Shown here piece by piece: positions 7,094 to 15,652 of a DNA stretch of 19,334 nucleotides; within the stretch, counting starts at the first letter, position 1; every line of letters begins with the position of its first letter. Where the stretch lies: the NCBI GenBank assembly GCA_905235765.1, contig CAJOMM010000002.1, positions 1 to 19,334 of the forward strand, in the 5' to 3' direction. Origin of the DNA: an uncultured Clostridia bacterium (lineage in GTDB: Bacteria; Bacillota; Clostridia; Christensenellales; Borkfalkiaceae). A program made the position numbers and the translations under genes. The notes below the pieces were generated by a model. That model saw only the letters and a list, made by a program, of their open reading frames with translations. It was not told the DNA's origin and did not search any database.

Positions 7094-7615
7094 TTAACCG
7101 TTGATTTCTTCGATCGTTTTGCCACGAATCGCCGCGACTTGTTCAGCGGATCTTAAATCTTTAAGCCCTTGTATAGCCGCTTTTACGCAGTTTATGGGGT
7201 TATTCGTTCCGTGAGATTTGGTTCTTATATCGGTAATACCTACCGCTTCCATTACCGCACGAACGGGGCCGCCGGCTATAACTCCGGTACCTTCTGCAGC
7301 CGGCATCATCAAAACCGTGCCGCTGCCGAATTTTCCGATGACTTCGTGAGGAATACTCGTTCCTAAAAGCGATACGGGAATCATATTCTTTTTAGCGCGC
7401 GCCGTCGCCTTGTCTATAGCCTCCGGAACTTCGGTTGATTTACCTAAAGCGCATCCTATCTTGCCCTTTCCGTCGCCTACGACTACGAAAGCCGCAAAAC
7501 GCATGTTCTTACCGCCCTTAACAACCTTGGTAACACGGTTGATGGAAATGGTCTTTTTGATAAGCCCGTCGTTTTCTTCCGCCTTTCTCGGCGCTCTGTT
7601 ATTATCTCTTGCCAT
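7094..7615 (-). CDS. rpsE: 30S ribosomal protein S5 (uS5)
   Basis: S5 acts in translational accuracy and mRNA unwinding at the 30S entry site. The double-stranded RNA-binding-like N-terminal domain shows [40 protein letters not shown] and [18 protein letters not shown]. The C-terminal domain has [39 protein letters not shown] and [18 protein letters not shown]. The length of 173 is normal with a short charged N-terminal tail. It follows rplR by 20 bases and has AAAGGAG upstream. Confidence 0.98.
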   Translation of the reverse strand: MARDNNRAPRKAEENDGLIKKTISINRVTKVVKGGKNMRFAAFVVVGDGKGKIGCALGKSTEVPEAIDKATARAKKNMIPVSLLGTSIPHEVIGKFGSGTVLMMPAAEGTGVIAGGPVRAVMEAVGITDIRTKSHGTNNPINCVKAAIQGLKDLRSAEQVAAIRGKTIEEING

Positions 7616-7635
7616 ATTCGTTTCTCCTTTTTAAC

Positions 7636-8004
7636 TCAGAATTGAAGGCCGCCTTTTCTTGCGCCGTCGGCAAGATTAGCAACCCTGCCGGTATAAAGGT
7701 ATCCGCCCCTGTCGAATACGACGGTTTCTATCCCTTTCTCTTTCGCCTTTTTAGCGATAAGTTCGCCTACCGCGAAAGCTTGTGCTTTCTTATCTTTGTC
7801 GCCCAAAGTACCTTTAAGTTCTTTATCGAGTGTAGACGCGGTAACAAGCGTGTGTCCCTTTACGTCGTCAATCAACTGGGCGTAGATATTGTTAAGACTT
7901 CTGTAAACCGAAAGTCTGGGCGTTTCCGCCGTTCCTTTGATATTACGTCTTACCCTTTTATGTCTTTTTAATCTGTCTTTGTTTTTATTGATTTTTGTAA
8001 TCAT
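7636..8004 (-). CDS. rplR: 50S ribosomal protein L18 (uL18)
   Basis: L18 binds 5S rRNA and anchors it to the large subunit. Typical segments are the basic N-terminus with [20 protein letters not shown], then [52 protein letters not shown] and the C-terminal [20 protein letters not shown] ending GLQF. The length of 122 is usual. The start has AGGAG seven bases upstream. The preceding gap to rplF is unusually long and folds into two hairpins. Confidence 0.98.
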   Translation of the reverse strand: MITKINKNKDRLKRHKRVRRNIKGTAETPRLSVYRSLNNIYAQLIDDVKGHTLVTASTLDKELKGTLGDKDKKAQAFAVGELIAKKAKEKGIETVVFDRGGYLYTGRVANLADGARKGGLQF

Positions 8005-8085
8005 GGTTTACTCCTATTTAATAACTTTTCGCGCCAACGGCGCACTCGGCGAGCGATAGTTCGCCCACTAAAAGTACGTTAAATC
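8005..8085 (-). other. 81-nt rplF-rplR intergenic segment with two GC-rich hairpins
   Basis: On the transcribed strand a 5-bp hairpin (8061-8065 with 8048-8052, 8-nt loop) is followed four bases later by a second (8039-8043 with 8031-8035, 3-nt loop: GCGCC and GGCGC arms). After the second comes GAAAAGTTATT and then the rplR ribosome binding site, with no U-run. No reading frame or promoter is visible. The pair of stems stands out against neighbouring gaps of 10-30 bases. They may shield the mRNA from decay or mark a cleavage site; the function is unknown. Confidence 0.4.
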
Positions 8086-8631
8086 TTAACCTTTGCCGCC
8101 TGCCGCTTTACCGACTTTACGAGCAATTACTTCATCGGAATACTTGATTCCGTATCCGTGATAGGGTTCCGGTTCGCGGATACCTCTTATCATTGCGGCG
8201 AATTGCCCGACTTTTTCTTTATCGATACCGGAAACGGTAATTTCGGTCTGTCCGGGGCAATCCAAAGTGATTCCTTCGACTTCCTCAACTTCTACGGGAT
8301 GAGAAAATCCTACGTTCAACACAATCTTCTTGCCTTGTTTCGTAACTTTCCAACCTACGCCGTTTACTTGAAGACTCTTCTTATAGCCTTCCGTAACGCC
8401 TTTAATCATATTCGCGGTTAGCGCCCTGTATAAACCGTGCTTAGCTTTGGTGGGGCCCAAATCGTTTGCTCTCTTAAAGATTATTACGTTTCCTTCGATA
8501 GACGGGGTAATAATGGGATCGTAACTCTGCGTCAAAGTTCCTTTCGGGCCTTTAACGGTAATAACGTTGTCCTTAAAATCCACCGTAACGCCGGCAGGTA
8601 CAACTATATGAGCGTTTCCAATTCTTGACAT
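8086..8631 (-). CDS. rplF: 50S ribosomal protein L6 (uL6)
   Basis: L6 lies near the sarcin-ricin loop and elongation-factor site. Two repeats of the same fold can be seen: the first from MSRIGNAHIVVPAGVTVDFK through VKGPKGTLTQ, the second from GYKKSLQVNGVGWKVTKQGK with LNVGFSHPVEVE. The signature near the C-terminus, IRGIREPEPYHGYGIKY and then DEVIARKVGKAAGGKG, is fully conserved. The length of 181 is normal. It starts after rpsH by nine bases with GGAGG upstream. Confidence 0.98.
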   Translation of the reverse strand: MSRIGNAHIVVPAGVTVDFKDNVITVKGPKGTLTQSYDPIITPSIEGNVIIFKRANDLGPTKAKHGLYRALTANMIKGVTEGYKKSLQVNGVGWKVTKQGKKIVLNVGFSHPVEVEEVEGITLDCPGQTEITVSGIDKEKVGQFAAMIRGIREPEPYHGYGIKYSDEVIARKVGKAAGGKG

Positions 8632-8640
8632 AATAACCTC

Positions 8641-9027
8641 CTACCAAACGTAGGCGAGAACTTCCCCGCCCTGATTTGCTGCTTTCGCTTCTTTCCCGGT
8701 CATAATACCTTTGGAAGTGGAAAGAATCGAGATTCCGAGTCCGCCTAAAACCTGAGGAATTTCGTCTGCTCCGACGTAAACCCTGAGTCCCGGTTTACTT
8801 ACCCTCTTAAGTCCGGAAATAACTTTGTTCTTTCCGTCGTATTTAAGGGTGATTTTTATAGTACCTTGAACGCCTTCGAGAATTTCCACTGCGGAAATAT
8901 AACCCTCTTTCAAAAGTATTTCGGCAATAGCCTTTTTAGTATTTGAAGCGGGAATCTCCACGGTTTCGTGCTTCGCGGAAACAGCGTTTCTGATTCTCGT
9001 AAGCATATCCGCTATAACGTCTGTCAT
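8641..9027 (-). CDS. rpsH: 30S ribosomal protein S8 (uS8)
   Basis: S8 binds helix 21 of 16S rRNA centrally and, in E. coli, represses the spc operon by binding its mRNA. The protein begins [18 protein letters not shown] and ends with [20 protein letters not shown] followed by AYVW, both family hallmarks. I chose the ATG at 9027 (128 residues): AAAGGAGG lies eight bases upstream and the product begins exactly as the family does. A longer frame from a TTG at 9048 would add seven residues and start inside rpsZ, and its ribosome binding site would be poor. Confidence 0.97.
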   Translation of the reverse strand: MTDVIADMLTRIRNAVSAKHETVEIPASNTKKAIAEILLKEGYISAVEILEGVQGTIKITLKYDGKNKVISGLKRVSKPGLRVYVGADEIPQVLGGLGISILSTSKGIMTGKEAKAANQGGEVLAYVW

Positions 9028-9041
9028 TTTAATATCCTCCT

Positions 9042-9227
9042 TTACCAACTCGCCTTTTTAACGCCGGGGATCTGTCCTTTATACGCCAAATTTCTGAAAC
9101 AGATACGGCAGATGCCGTATTTGCGAATTACCGCGTGAGGACGACCGCATATAGAACATCTCGTATAGGCTCTGGTGGAAAATTTAGCAGGTCTTTGCTG
9201 CTTGTTTATCATTGCTTTCTTAGCCAT
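9042..9227 (-). CDS. rpsZ: 30S ribosomal protein S14 type Z (uS14), zinc-binding
   Basis: S14 completes the 30S head. This 61-residue form is the short, zinc-binding type: Cys24, Cys27, Cys40 and Cys43 form two CxxC knuckles (TRCSICGRP and GICRICFR), followed by the family end [11 protein letters not shown]. The zinc-free alternative is longer and lacks the cysteines. Its place between rplE and rpsH is the standard one. GGAG upstream of the ATG gives a good ribosome binding site. The gene symbol rpsN is also used for this gene. Confidence 0.98.
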   Translation of the reverse strand: MAKKAMINKQQRPAKFSTRAYTRCSICGRPHAVIRKYGICRICFRNLAYKGQIPGVKKASW

Positions 9228-9241
9228 GTTTCTTCTCCTTC

Positions 9242-9835
9242 TTACTTATTGGCAAAAGGCATACCGAGCATTGCAAGCAATTCTCTCGCCTCTTCGTCGG
9301 TTTTAGCCGTGGTGGTTATGCAAATATCGAAACCTCTGATCTTCTCTACCTGATCGTAGGAAATTTCAGGGAATATCAACTGTTCTTTAACGCCCATTGC
9401 ATAATTGCCTCTTCCGTCGAAAGACTTCGTAGAAACACCTCTGAAATCCCTTACCCTCGGAAGAGCGATGGAGATGAATTTATCGAAGAATTCATACATT
9501 CTGGTACCTCTTAAGGTTACCTTCATACCAATATTCTGTCCTTCTCTTATCTTGAAGTTCGCGACGGATTTCTTAGCCTGTGTAAGTATGGGTTTCTGCC
9601 CGGATATTTGTCTTAATTCTTCCTGCGCAAGCTGAACGCTCTTCGCATTGTCTTTTACGTCGCCAAGTCCCGAATTGATGGTTATTTTAACAAGTTTAGG
9701 CACTTGGTTGACGTTTTTATAATTAAACTTCTTCATAAGAGCGGGAACTACGGTATTTACGTACAATTCCTTGACCCTGTTAGGAGTCTTCTCGGTTACA
9801 GTTTCTTTAGCAACCTGAGTCTTTTTTGCTGCCAT
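9242..9835 (-). CDS. rplE: 50S ribosomal protein L5 (uL5), with N-terminal extension
   Basis: L5 binds 5S rRNA and contacts P-site tRNA from the central protuberance. The core from [20 protein letters not shown] onward is unmistakable, with [34 protein letters not shown] and the C-terminal [19 protein letters not shown]. At 197 residues it is about 18 longer than usual, from a lysine- and threonine-rich N-terminal tail ([20 protein letters not shown]). The tail is probably translated, because GGAGG lies eight bases before this ATG and no internal start has a comparable site. Confidence 0.97.
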   Translation of the reverse strand: MAAKKTQVAKETVTEKTPNRVKELYVNTVVPALMKKFNYKNVNQVPKLVKITINSGLGDVKDNAKSVQLAQEELRQISGQKPILTQAKKSVANFKIREGQNIGMKVTLRGTRMYEFFDKFISIALPRVRDFRGVSTKSFDGRGNYAMGVKEQLIFPEISYDQVEKIRGFDICITTTAKTDEEARELLAMLGMPFANK

Positions 9836-9852
9836 TTTAGTTTCCCTCCGTC

Positions 9853-10239
9853 TTATTTCGCTTCGGCTTCAGCCGCTTCTTTCTTGGTCTTTTTCTTAGA
9901 AGTTTTCTTCACTTCTTTAGCTTCTTTGGTCGTGTCGAGTACCGCTCCGCACTTCTTGCATACGCGGACTTTCTTATCTCCTTCCACCTTGTAAGCAACT
10001 CTCGTCGCCTTTCCGCAGGAAGAACATATTACCAGCACGTTGGAAGCGTCTATAGGACCGGACTGGTTTACTATGGAACTAACTTCCTGTGCGCTTCTCG
10101 CTTTCTTATGCTTTTTCTGAACGTTTATTCCGTCGACAACAACCTTGTTGGTCTTGGGCATCGCTACCAAAACCTTTGCAGTCTTGCCGGCGTCTTTTCC
10201 CGTTAAAACCAAAACAGTATCGTTCTTTTTAACTTTCAT
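9853..10239 (-). CDS. rplX: 50S ribosomal protein L24 (uL24) with a CxxC pair and a charged C-terminal tail
   Basis: L24 is an assembly initiator near the exit tunnel. The KOW motif occupies residues 3-30 ([20 protein letters not shown]), followed by [16 protein letters not shown]. Two CxxC pairs, Cys72/Cys75 and Cys94/Cys97, sit in an arrangement that could bind zinc; I believe similar pairs occur in some other L24 proteins. The last 26 residues ([20 protein letters not shown] and beyond) are a repetitive Lys/Ala/Glu tail that most L24 proteins lack, taking the length to 128 against about 103. GGAG precedes the ATG by eight bases. Confidence 0.96.
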   Translation of the reverse strand: MKVKKNDTVLVLTGKDAGKTAKVLVAMPKTNKVVVDGINVQKKHKKARSAQEVSSIVNQSGPIDASNVLVICSSCGKATRVAYKVEGDKKVRVCKKCGAVLDTTKEAKEVKKTSKKKTKKEAAEAEAK

Positions 10240-10250
10240 CGCTGTTCTCC

Positions 10251-10619
10251 TTATAAAACTTCGGGCGCGAGAGATATAATACGCATATAATCTTTATCGC
10301 GCAATTCTCTTGCTATCGGTCCAAAGATACGCGTTCCTCTCGGTTGTTTCTGCGCGTCTATAATGACTGCCGCATTTTCGTCGAAACGAACGTATGTTCC
10401 GTCGTTCCTCCTCACGCCGTTCGTACTTCTTACTATAACGGCTTTAACGACTTCGCCCTTTTTAACGGCGCCGCCGGGAGTTGCGGTCTTAACGGAAGCG
10501 ACTATTACGTCCCCTATGTTGCCCGTTTTTCTATAAGATCCGCCCAAGACTTTAATACACATCAATTCTTTTGCACCGGAATTGTCCGCCGCTTTTAATC
10601 TCGTAAATGGTTGTATCAT
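10251..10619 (-). CDS. rplN: 50S ribosomal protein L14 (uL14)
   Basis: L14 forms an inter-subunit bridge and contacts 16S rRNA. The protein begins [20 protein letters not shown] and shows [20 protein letters not shown], then [20 protein letters not shown] and [16 protein letters not shown], all family signatures. I chose the ATG at 10619, giving exactly the family length of 122: GGAGG is six bases upstream. A start at 10667 would add sixteen unrelated residues ([16 protein letters not shown]) and lie within rpsQ. It follows rpsQ by eleven bases. Confidence 0.98.
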   Translation of the reverse strand: MIQPFTRLKAADNSGAKELMCIKVLGGSYRKTGNIGDVIVASVKTATPGGAVKKGEVVKAVIVRSTNGVRRNDGTYVRFDENAAVIIDAQKQPRGTRIFGPIARELRDKDYMRIISLAPEVL

Positions 10620-10630
10620 CTTGCGCCTCC

Positions 10631-10885
10631 TTACTTCGCCTTCTCGATGATTTCGGCAACTCTCCAATTCTTATCCTTGGAAAGTTTACGCGTTTCAACA
10701 ATTAGAACCTTATCGCCGATTCCGCACGCGTTAGCCTCGTCATGAGCCTTAAATTTGTGAGTTTTCTTAACCGTTTTCTTATACAAAGGGTGTTTATATC
10801 TTTCTTCGATGGCTACGACTACCGTCTTATCCATTTTATCGGAAACGACTATGCCGACCCTTTCTTTTCTTAAATTTCTTTCCAT
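10631..10885 (-). CDS. rpsQ: 30S ribosomal protein S17 (uS17)
   Basis: S17 is an OB-fold protein that binds 16S rRNA early in 30S assembly. Family motifs are [20 protein letters not shown], then [20 protein letters not shown] and [20 protein letters not shown] with [12 protein letters not shown]. The start at 10885 ([11 protein letters not shown], 84 residues) has AGGAG seven bases upstream and fits the family. A frame from 10909 adds MRQSRSGI, would overlap rpmC and has no ribosome binding site of its own. It follows rpmC by ten bases. Confidence 0.97.
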   Translation of the reverse strand: MERNLRKERVGIVVSDKMDKTVVVAIEERYKHPLYKKTVKKTHKFKAHDEANACGIGDKVLIVETRKLSKDKNWRVAEIIEKAK

Positions 10886-10895
10886 AATTCCACTC

Positions 10896-11093
10896 CTACT
10901 TTGCCGCAAGTTCTTTTTCCCTTAAAAGGGTCTTTACCCTTGCAATATCCTTTTTGCAGGTTGCAAGCGACGAAGGGTTTTCAAGCTGCCCTATCGCGTG
11001 GCGGAAACGAAGATTAAAAAGCTCTTCGGAAAGTTCTTTAAGTTTGTTATTCAATTCTTCTACCGTTAATTCGCGGAGTTCTTTTGCTTTCAT
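10896..11093 (-). CDS. rpmC: 50S ribosomal protein L29 (uL29)
   Basis: L29 is a two-helix protein at the exit tunnel, next to L23, close to where trigger factor docks. The sequence [20 protein letters not shown], then [20 protein letters not shown] and [17 protein letters not shown] is standard over 65 residues. Its ATG overlaps the rplP stop (ATGA at 11090-11093), so translation is probably coupled to rplP. An AGGCGG-like purine stretch lies within the rplP end. Confidence 0.97.
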   Translation of the reverse strand: MKAKELRELTVEELNNKLKELSEELFNLRFRHAIGQLENPSSLATCKKDIARVKTLLREKELAAK

Positions 11094-11539
11094 AAACTTT
11101 CACCGCCTTCATTATTTATTTCCTGTTCCAGATCCGCTCTCTTTACGAATTTGGTCTTTATGGGAAGTTTGTGCCCCGCAAGACGCATCGCCTCTTTTGC
11201 GATATCTTCGGATATACCGGACATCTCAAAAAGCACTCTGCCCGGTTTTACAACCGCTACCCAATATTCTACGGAACCTTTACCGCTTCCCATACGGCTA
11301 TCGGCAGGTTTCTTCGTTACAGGCTTGTGGGGGAATATATCTATCCACACCTTTCCGCCTCTCTTTATAAATCTCGTCATAGCTACACGGGCGGCTTCTA
11401 TCTGATTGGATTTAATCCAAGCCGGTTCCAAAGCTACTAAACCGTAATCACCGTAAGCAATCTTATTGCCTTTGTTGCACTTGCCGGTCATTCTGCCACG
11501 GTGTACTCTTCTTCTTTTAACACGTTTAGGCATCAACAT
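11090..11539 (-). CDS. rplP: 50S ribosomal protein L16 (uL16)
   Basis: L16 joins late in 50S assembly and helps position A-site tRNA. The start [39 protein letters not shown] and [20 protein letters not shown] are typical, as is [20 protein letters not shown] with [20 protein letters not shown]. The length of 149 is a little over the usual 137-144 because of an acidic C-terminal tail ([12 protein letters not shown]). AGGAGG is 12 bases before the first ATG, a longer spacing than at most neighbouring genes. A second ATG two codons later would be even farther away. Confidence 0.98.
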   Translation of the reverse strand: MLMPKRVKRRRVHRGRMTGKCNKGNKIAYGDYGLVALEPAWIKSNQIEAARVAMTRFIKRGGKVWIDIFPHKPVTKKPADSRMGSGKGSVEYWVAVVKPGRVLFEMSGISEDIAKEAMRLAGHKLPIKTKFVKRADLEQEINNEGGESL

Positions 11540-11544
11540 AATTA

Positions 11545-12204
11545 TTACTCGCCTCCTTCCTTCTTCTTGGGAGCGCCGATGACTTCGCCCTTATATATCC
11601 AGCATTTGATGCCGATAACACCGAAAGTCGTGTGCGCTTCCGCAAAACCGTAATCGATATCCGCTCTCAACGTCTGAAGCGGAATAGATCCTTCGTGATA
11701 GTGTTCCGTTCTCGCGATCTCCGCGCCGTCGAGTCTCCCCGCAACGGAAACTTTTATTCCTTTTATACCGCTGCGCATACTCCTCGATATAGCTTGTTTC
11801 ATAGCCCTTCTGAAAGATACGCGCTTTTCAAGTTGAGTCGCGATTCCTTCCGCTACGAGTTGAGCGTCCGCGTCGGGTTTCTTAACTTCGGATATGTTGA
11901 CCGATATCTGTTTATCGCCGCAGACTTTGGCTACGGTCTTCTTGATAATTTCGATTTCCGATCCCTGCTTTCCGATAAGAACGCCGGGGCGTGCGGTATA
12001 AATGTTTATCGTTACTCTCTTCGCCGCTTTTTCTATCGCGATCTTGGAGATTGCCGCTTGATAGTATTTCTTTTTGAGAACGTTGCGAATCTCGTTATCT
12101 TCTTTAACGTTAGCCGCTATATCGCTCTTTTCCACAAACCAATGAGAATCCCAATCTTTTATGATTCCGACTCTTAAACCGTGGGGATTAACTTTCTGTC
12201 CCAT
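11545..12204 (-). CDS. rpsC: 30S ribosomal protein S3 (uS3)
   Basis: S3 lines the mRNA entry channel of the 30S head. It opens with [21 protein letters not shown] type II KH domain spans roughly residues 39-107 with the GKQG loop at 78-81 ([11 protein letters not shown]). The C-terminal domain holds [40 protein letters not shown] and [20 protein letters not shown] with WIYKGEV. The length of 219 is standard. It is five bases ahead of rplP and twelve after rplV, with GGAGG before the ATG. Confidence 0.98.
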   Translation of the reverse strand: MGQKVNPHGLRVGIIKDWDSHWFVEKSDIAANVKEDNEIRNVLKKKYYQAAISKIAIEKAAKRVTINIYTARPGVLIGKQGSEIEIIKKTVAKVCGDKQISVNISEVKKPDADAQLVAEGIATQLEKRVSFRRAMKQAISRSMRSGIKGIKVSVAGRLDGAEIARTEHYHEGSIPLQTLRADIDYGFAEAHTTFGVIGIKCWIYKGEVIGAPKKKEGGE

Positions 12205-12216
12205 AAAAACCTCCTC

Positions 12217-12603
12217 TTACGCCTTTGCGTCCAGCACTACCGTTATATGGCTGGTACGTTTTAATATTCTGAACGCACGTCCTTGTGCTCTCGGCATTAC
12301 CCTTTTGAGCGTGGGACCCTGATCCGCAAAACATTCGGCAACGAACAAATTGTCTTTGCTTAACCCCAAATTATTCTCGGCGTTAGCGGCTGCCGACATA
12401 AGAACCTTTCTTATAGGATCGGAAGCGGCTTTCGGAGTGTTCTCCAAAATAGCCAACGCTTCTCTGTAGTTTTTGCCCCTGATAACGTCAAGCACGATTC
12501 TCACTTTATAAGGAGAAATCCTTACGTGCCTCGCTACAGCCTTGGGGCGTCTGTCTTTATTTTCCGCGATCTTCGCGGTTTTTTCTCTTAAATTCTTTGC
12601 CAT
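12217..12603 (-). CDS. rplV: 50S ribosomal protein L22 (uL22)
   Basis: L22 reaches from the surface into the peptide exit tunnel, where its beta hairpin helps form the constriction with L4. The globular part [20 protein letters not shown] with [17 protein letters not shown] and [11 protein letters not shown] is clear. The hairpin is [20 protein letters not shown], followed by HITVVL. At 128 residues it has about 15 more N-terminal residues than usual ([20 protein letters not shown]), basic in character. GGAGG seven bases upstream of this ATG supports the extended start. Confidence 0.97.
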   Translation of the reverse strand: MAKNLREKTAKIAENKDRRPKAVARHVRISPYKVRIVLDVIRGKNYREALAILENTPKAASDPIRKVLMSAAANAENNLGLSKDNLFVAECFADQGPTLKRVMPRAQGRAFRILKRTSHITVVLDAKA

Positions 12604-12614
12604 TTTGCAGCCTC

Positions 12615-12896
12615 CTACTTGGCGTTAGTCTTTTTATCCGTTCCGCCGTGCCCCTTGAAAGTTCTGGTCGGCGCGAACTCACCGAGTTTACATCCTACCA
12701 TATCTTCCGTTATATATACCGGCACGTGCTTCCTGCCGTCGTATACCGCTATCGTATGACCTACCATCTGCGGAAATATCGTCGACGATCTTGACCACGT
12801 TTTCAAGACTTTCTTTTCGTTCTTTTCGTTTAATTCTTCAACTCTTTTTAAGAGTTTAGGTTCTACGTAAGGACCTTTTTTAACACTTCTCGACAT
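12615..12896 (-). CDS. rpsS: 30S ribosomal protein S19 (uS19)
   Basis: S19 forms a complex with S13 in the head of the 30S subunit. The family pattern is intact over 93 residues: [20 protein letters not shown], then [40 protein letters not shown] and [16 protein letters not shown]. The start at 12896 has AAGGAG upstream. It lies between rplB and rplV, with gaps of ten and eleven bases. Confidence 0.98.
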   Translation of the reverse strand: MSRSVKKGPYVEPKLLKRVEELNEKNEKKVLKTWSRSSTIFPQMVGHTIAVYDGRKHVPVYITEDMVGCKLGEFAPTRTFKGHGGTDKKTNAK

Positions 12897-12906
12897 ACCG
12901 TTCTCC

Positions 12907-13734
12907 TTAATTTATTCTGGTAATAATAAGTTTATTGGAGGCTTTCTTATGCTTCCTGGTCTTATAACCGAGAGCAGGTTTACCCCAAGGAGTAACAGGC
13001 CCCGGCATACCGACGGGAGATTTGCCTTCGCCGCCGCCGTGAGGGTGATCGCAAGGATTCATCACGACGCCGCGGACGGTGGGTCTCGTTCCCAGATATC
13101 TGGTCTTACCGGCCTTACCGACTCTTATGATCTCATGTTCGAGATTTCCTACCTGACCTACGGTTGCTTTGCAGGTCGCAAGTATATATCTCATTTCACC
13201 GCTGGGCATCTTAATCGTAACGTATTTGTCGCCACGCGCCATTATCTGCGCGCTCATACCCGCGGCTCTCGCTATCTGTCCGCCTTTACCGGGCTGCATC
13301 TCGATATTGTGTACCATCGTACCTACGGGAATATCTTTTAATTGAAGTGCGTTGCCTGCCTTAATATCAGCAGTTTCACCCGACAATACCGTGTCGCCGA
13401 CTTTTAAGCCTACGGGCGCAAGAATATAAGTTTTGGCGCCGTCCGCATAATAAAGAAGAGCTATATTTGCGCTGCGGTTGGGATCGTATTCGATACTCTT
13501 TACCGTTGCAGGTACTCCGTCTTTACTTCTCTTGAAGTCGATAATGCGGTATTTTCTCTTGTTTCCGCCGCCGATATGACGAACGGTTATCTTACCTTGA
13601 GCGTTTCTTCCGCCCGATTTCCTCTGATCTTCAAGCAAAGATCTTTCGGGCTTTTTCGAGGTTATTTCGTCGTATGCGCTTACCGTCATAAAACGACGAG
13701 CAGACGACGTTGGTTTATATCTTTTAATAGCCAT
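12907..13734 (-). CDS. rplB: 50S ribosomal protein L2 (uL2)
   Basis: L2 is a primary 23S rRNA binder required for subunit joining and the peptidyl transferase centre. It begins [20 protein letters not shown], includes [20 protein letters not shown] and [20 protein letters not shown], and carries the signature [18 protein letters not shown], in which His230 corresponds to the functionally important E. coli His229. The C-terminal end with [18 protein letters not shown] is standard. The length of 275 is normal. GGAGG lies upstream of the ATG. Confidence 0.98.
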   Translation of the reverse strand: MAIKRYKPTSSARRFMTVSAYDEITSKKPERSLLEDQRKSGGRNAQGKITVRHIGGGNKRKYRIIDFKRSKDGVPATVKSIEYDPNRSANIALLYYADGAKTYILAPVGLKVGDTVLSGETADIKAGNALQLKDIPVGTMVHNIEMQPGKGGQIARAAGMSAQIMARGDKYVTIKMPSGEMRYILATCKATVGQVGNLEHEIIRVGKAGKTRYLGTRPTVRGVVMNPCDHPHGGGEGKSPVGMPGPVTPWGKPALGYKTRKHKKASNKLIITRIN

Positions 13735-13754
13735 TATTCTTTTCCTCCCACCCT

Positions 13755-14045
13755 TTAGGACAACGAATCAAAGAAAGCAATAGACTTGCTGTCTTTTTTC
13801 AGTTTAACGGCAGCCTTCTTATAGTCTGGGGTGTAACCTTCGTATTTTCCCTGTCTTTTAAGTTTGCCGTGTACGTTGGCGGTATTGACCTTTTCAACCT
13901 TGACGTCAAAAATTTCTTCAATAGCCAATTTGATTTGAGTCTTGTTGGCGTTTTTAGCCACTATGAAGTAATACTTCTTGTCTTTTATCCCCGCGTAACT
14001 CTTTTCGGAAAGAAGCGGTTTGATTATTATATCGTGCGCAGTCAT
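13755..14045 (-). CDS. rplW: 50S ribosomal protein L23 (uL23)
   Basis: L23 sits at the rim of the exit tunnel and is the docking site for trigger factor, encoded nearby at the right end of this window. The 96 residues follow the family: [16 protein letters not shown], then [40 protein letters not shown] and [16 protein letters not shown]. The glutamate that contacts trigger factor in E. coli (Glu18) plausibly corresponds to Glu14 in LLSEKSY. Its ATG overlaps the rplD stop by one base (TAATG), pointing to coupled translation. Confidence 0.97.
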   Translation of the reverse strand: MTAHDIIIKPLLSEKSYAGIKDKKYYFIVAKNANKTQIKLAIEEIFDVKVEKVNTANVHGKLKRQGKYEGYTPDYKKAAVKLKKDSKSIAFFDSLS

Positions 14046-14671
14046 TATGCTCCGTAGACCTCCTCGATTTTTTCAAGGGCTTTCTTGGAAATAACCACTT
14101 TCGCGTTTTTGACCACGTCGTAGGTATTTATCTGAGCTACGTTGATGGTCGATATCGCGGAGATATTCGCGCTTGCACGGAGTACGGCTTCATCGCTGTT
14201 ATCCATTACAAGCAATACGCTTTTGGTCAATCCGAACGCCTTTAAGAAAGCAGCCATCTCTTTGGTTTTGGGTTCGGCTACCTTTATTTCGTCGATAAAG
14301 ATAACCTCTTCGCTTCTAATCTTTTCAGACAAAGCCGAAAAGAGCGCTACTTCTTTTGCTTTATAATTCATCTTTTTGGAGAAATCTCTGGGCTTGGGTG
14401 CGAATACAACGCCGCCTTTTACCCATTGAGGACTCCTTATAGATCCTTGTCTTGCCCTACCGGTACCTTTCTGTCTCCAAGGTTTAATACCGCCGCCGCG
14501 AACTTCGCTACGGGTAAGGGTACTCTTGGTCCCCTGTCTTTCGTTGGCAAGTCTCGTTACGACCGCCTGATGAATAACCGATTCGTTATATTCCGCGCCG
14601 AACAAAGCGTCGCTCAAATCGAGAGTGCCTACTTCGTTGGCTTTCATATCGTATAATTTAACACTTGGCAT
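14045..14671 (-). CDS. rplD: 50S ribosomal protein L4 (uL4)
   Basis: L4 is a 23S rRNA binder whose loop lines the exit tunnel. In E. coli it also represses the S10 operon through the rpsJ leader. The tunnel loop is clear at about residues 44-95: ERQGTKSTLTRSEVRGGGIK, then PWRQKGTGRARQGSIRSPQW. The C-terminal globular part contains VLLVMDNSDEAVLRASANIS and INTYDVVKNAKVVISKKALE. The length of 208 is standard. It ends on the TAATG shared with rplW. It is the best candidate regulator for the attenuator found upstream of rpsJ. Confidence 0.98.
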   Translation of the reverse strand: MPSVKLYDMKANEVGTLDLSDALFGAEYNESVIHQAVVTRLANERQGTKSTLTRSEVRGGGIKPWRQKGTGRARQGSIRSPQWVKGGVVFAPKPRDFSKKMNYKAKEVALFSALSEKIRSEEVIFIDEIKVAEPKTKEMAAFLKAFGLTKSVLLVMDNSDEAVLRASANISAISTINVAQINTYDVVKNAKVVISKKALEKIEEVYGA

Positions 14672-14682
14672 ATTCTTTCTCC

Positions 14683-15315
14683 TTACGCTTTAACGCTGTT
14701 ACGAAGTGTAACGATACCGTTTACGGGTCCGGGAACCGCGCCTTTAACGAGTATTGCGTTTCTTTCCTTGTCTACCCTTACGACTTCGAGATTCAAAATC
14801 GTAACGTTTTCATGTCCGTACTGACCGGGCATCTTTTTACCTTTGAATACCCTTGACGGCGAACTGTTCGCACTCATAGAACCGACTTCCCTGTGTACAG
14901 GGCCTACGCCGTGAGTTTCTTTAAGTCTGTGATTGTTCCATCTTTTGATAACGCCGGTAAATCCGTGTCCCTTGGTTACGCCGGAAACGTCTATCTTATC
15001 GCCTTCCGCAAACGTATCGCAGGTAACGACAGCGCCTACCGTATAACCTTCCGCCCCGTCGATCCTGAATTCTTTTAAGACCTTGCAGGGTGCGACGCCG
15101 GCTTTTTTGAACTGACCGGCTTGCGGCTTGTTTAATTTCTTTTCTTCCACCTGGTTAAAACCGAGTTTAATCGCGGAATAACCGTCTCTCTCCAAAGTTT
15201 TTACCTGAACAACCGAGCAGGGACCTGCTTCTATAACGGTTACGGGAATAACTTTGCCGTCTTTCGAGAAAAGTTGCGTCATGCCCAACTTTTTACCAAT
15301 GATTGCTTTATTCAT
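14683..15315 (-). CDS. rplC: 50S ribosomal protein L3 (uL3)
   Basis: L3 is an early assembly protein whose extension approaches the peptidyl transferase centre. It begins [20 protein letters not shown]. The central loop at about residues 115-170 shows [36 protein letters not shown] and [15 protein letters not shown]; Gln165 in MPGQYG matches the glutamine methylated by PrmB in E. coli. The length of 210 is typical. GGAGGTGA, a full anti-16S match, lies nine bases before the ATG. Confidence 0.98.
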   Translation of the reverse strand: MNKAIIGKKLGMTQLFSKDGKVIPVTVIEAGPCSVVQVKTLERDGYSAIKLGFNQVEEKKLNKPQAGQFKKAGVAPCKVLKEFRIDGAEGYTVGAVVTCDTFAEGDKIDVSGVTKGHGFTGVIKRWNNHRLKETHGVGPVHREVGSMSANSSPSRVFKGKKMPGQYGHENVTILNLEVVRVDKERNAILVKGAVPGPVNGIVTLRNSVKA

Positions 15316-15352
15316 AGATAAAGTTCACCTCCGTATATATTAATGTTTTTGT

Positions 15353-15652
15353 TTACAGTTTGATTTTGATATCTACGCCTGCAGGAAGATGGATGCTATC
15401 CAAAAGCTTTACGTTGGGCGAATAAATATCTATAAGTCTCTTGTGCGTCCTGATTTCGAACTGTTCCCTGGAATCTTTATATTTGTGCGGAGAACGAAGT
15501 ATCGTTATAACTTCTTTTTCCGTAGGGAGCGGAATAGGACCGCTTATTTTTGCGCCGGATTTCTGCATTGTTTCTACAATTTTAGCAGCCGCGCTGTCCA
15601 ACATTTCAACGTCGTACGACATTAATTTGATTCTGATTTTCTGACTTGCCAT
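15353..15652 (-). CDS. rpsJ: 30S ribosomal protein S10 (uS10, also NusE)
   Basis: S10 is part of the 30S head and, as NusE, takes part in antitermination with NusB and in coupling to NusG. The 99-residue sequence [20 protein letters not shown] with [20 protein letters not shown], then [20 protein letters not shown] and [20 protein letters not shown] is textbook. It is the first gene of the ribosomal cluster, 37 bases ahead of rplC. AAGGAG sits five bases before the ATG. A promoter, a long leader and a terminator-like hairpin precede it, which suggests control by attenuation. Confidence 0.98.
   Translation of the reverse strand: MASQKIRIKLMSYDVEMLDSAAAKIVETMQKSGAKISGPIPLPTEKEVITILRSPHKYKDSREQFEIRTHKRLIDIYSPNVKLLDSIHLPAGVDIKIKL

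Noticed and set aside
9028..9048. Longer rpsH start at a TTG
   Set aside because: The ATG at 9027 has AAAGGAGG at ideal spacing and gives the standard S8 N-terminus.
10620..10667. Sixteen-residue N-terminal extension of rplN
   Set aside because: Overlaps rpsQ and does not resemble L14; the ATG at 10619 has its own GGAGG.
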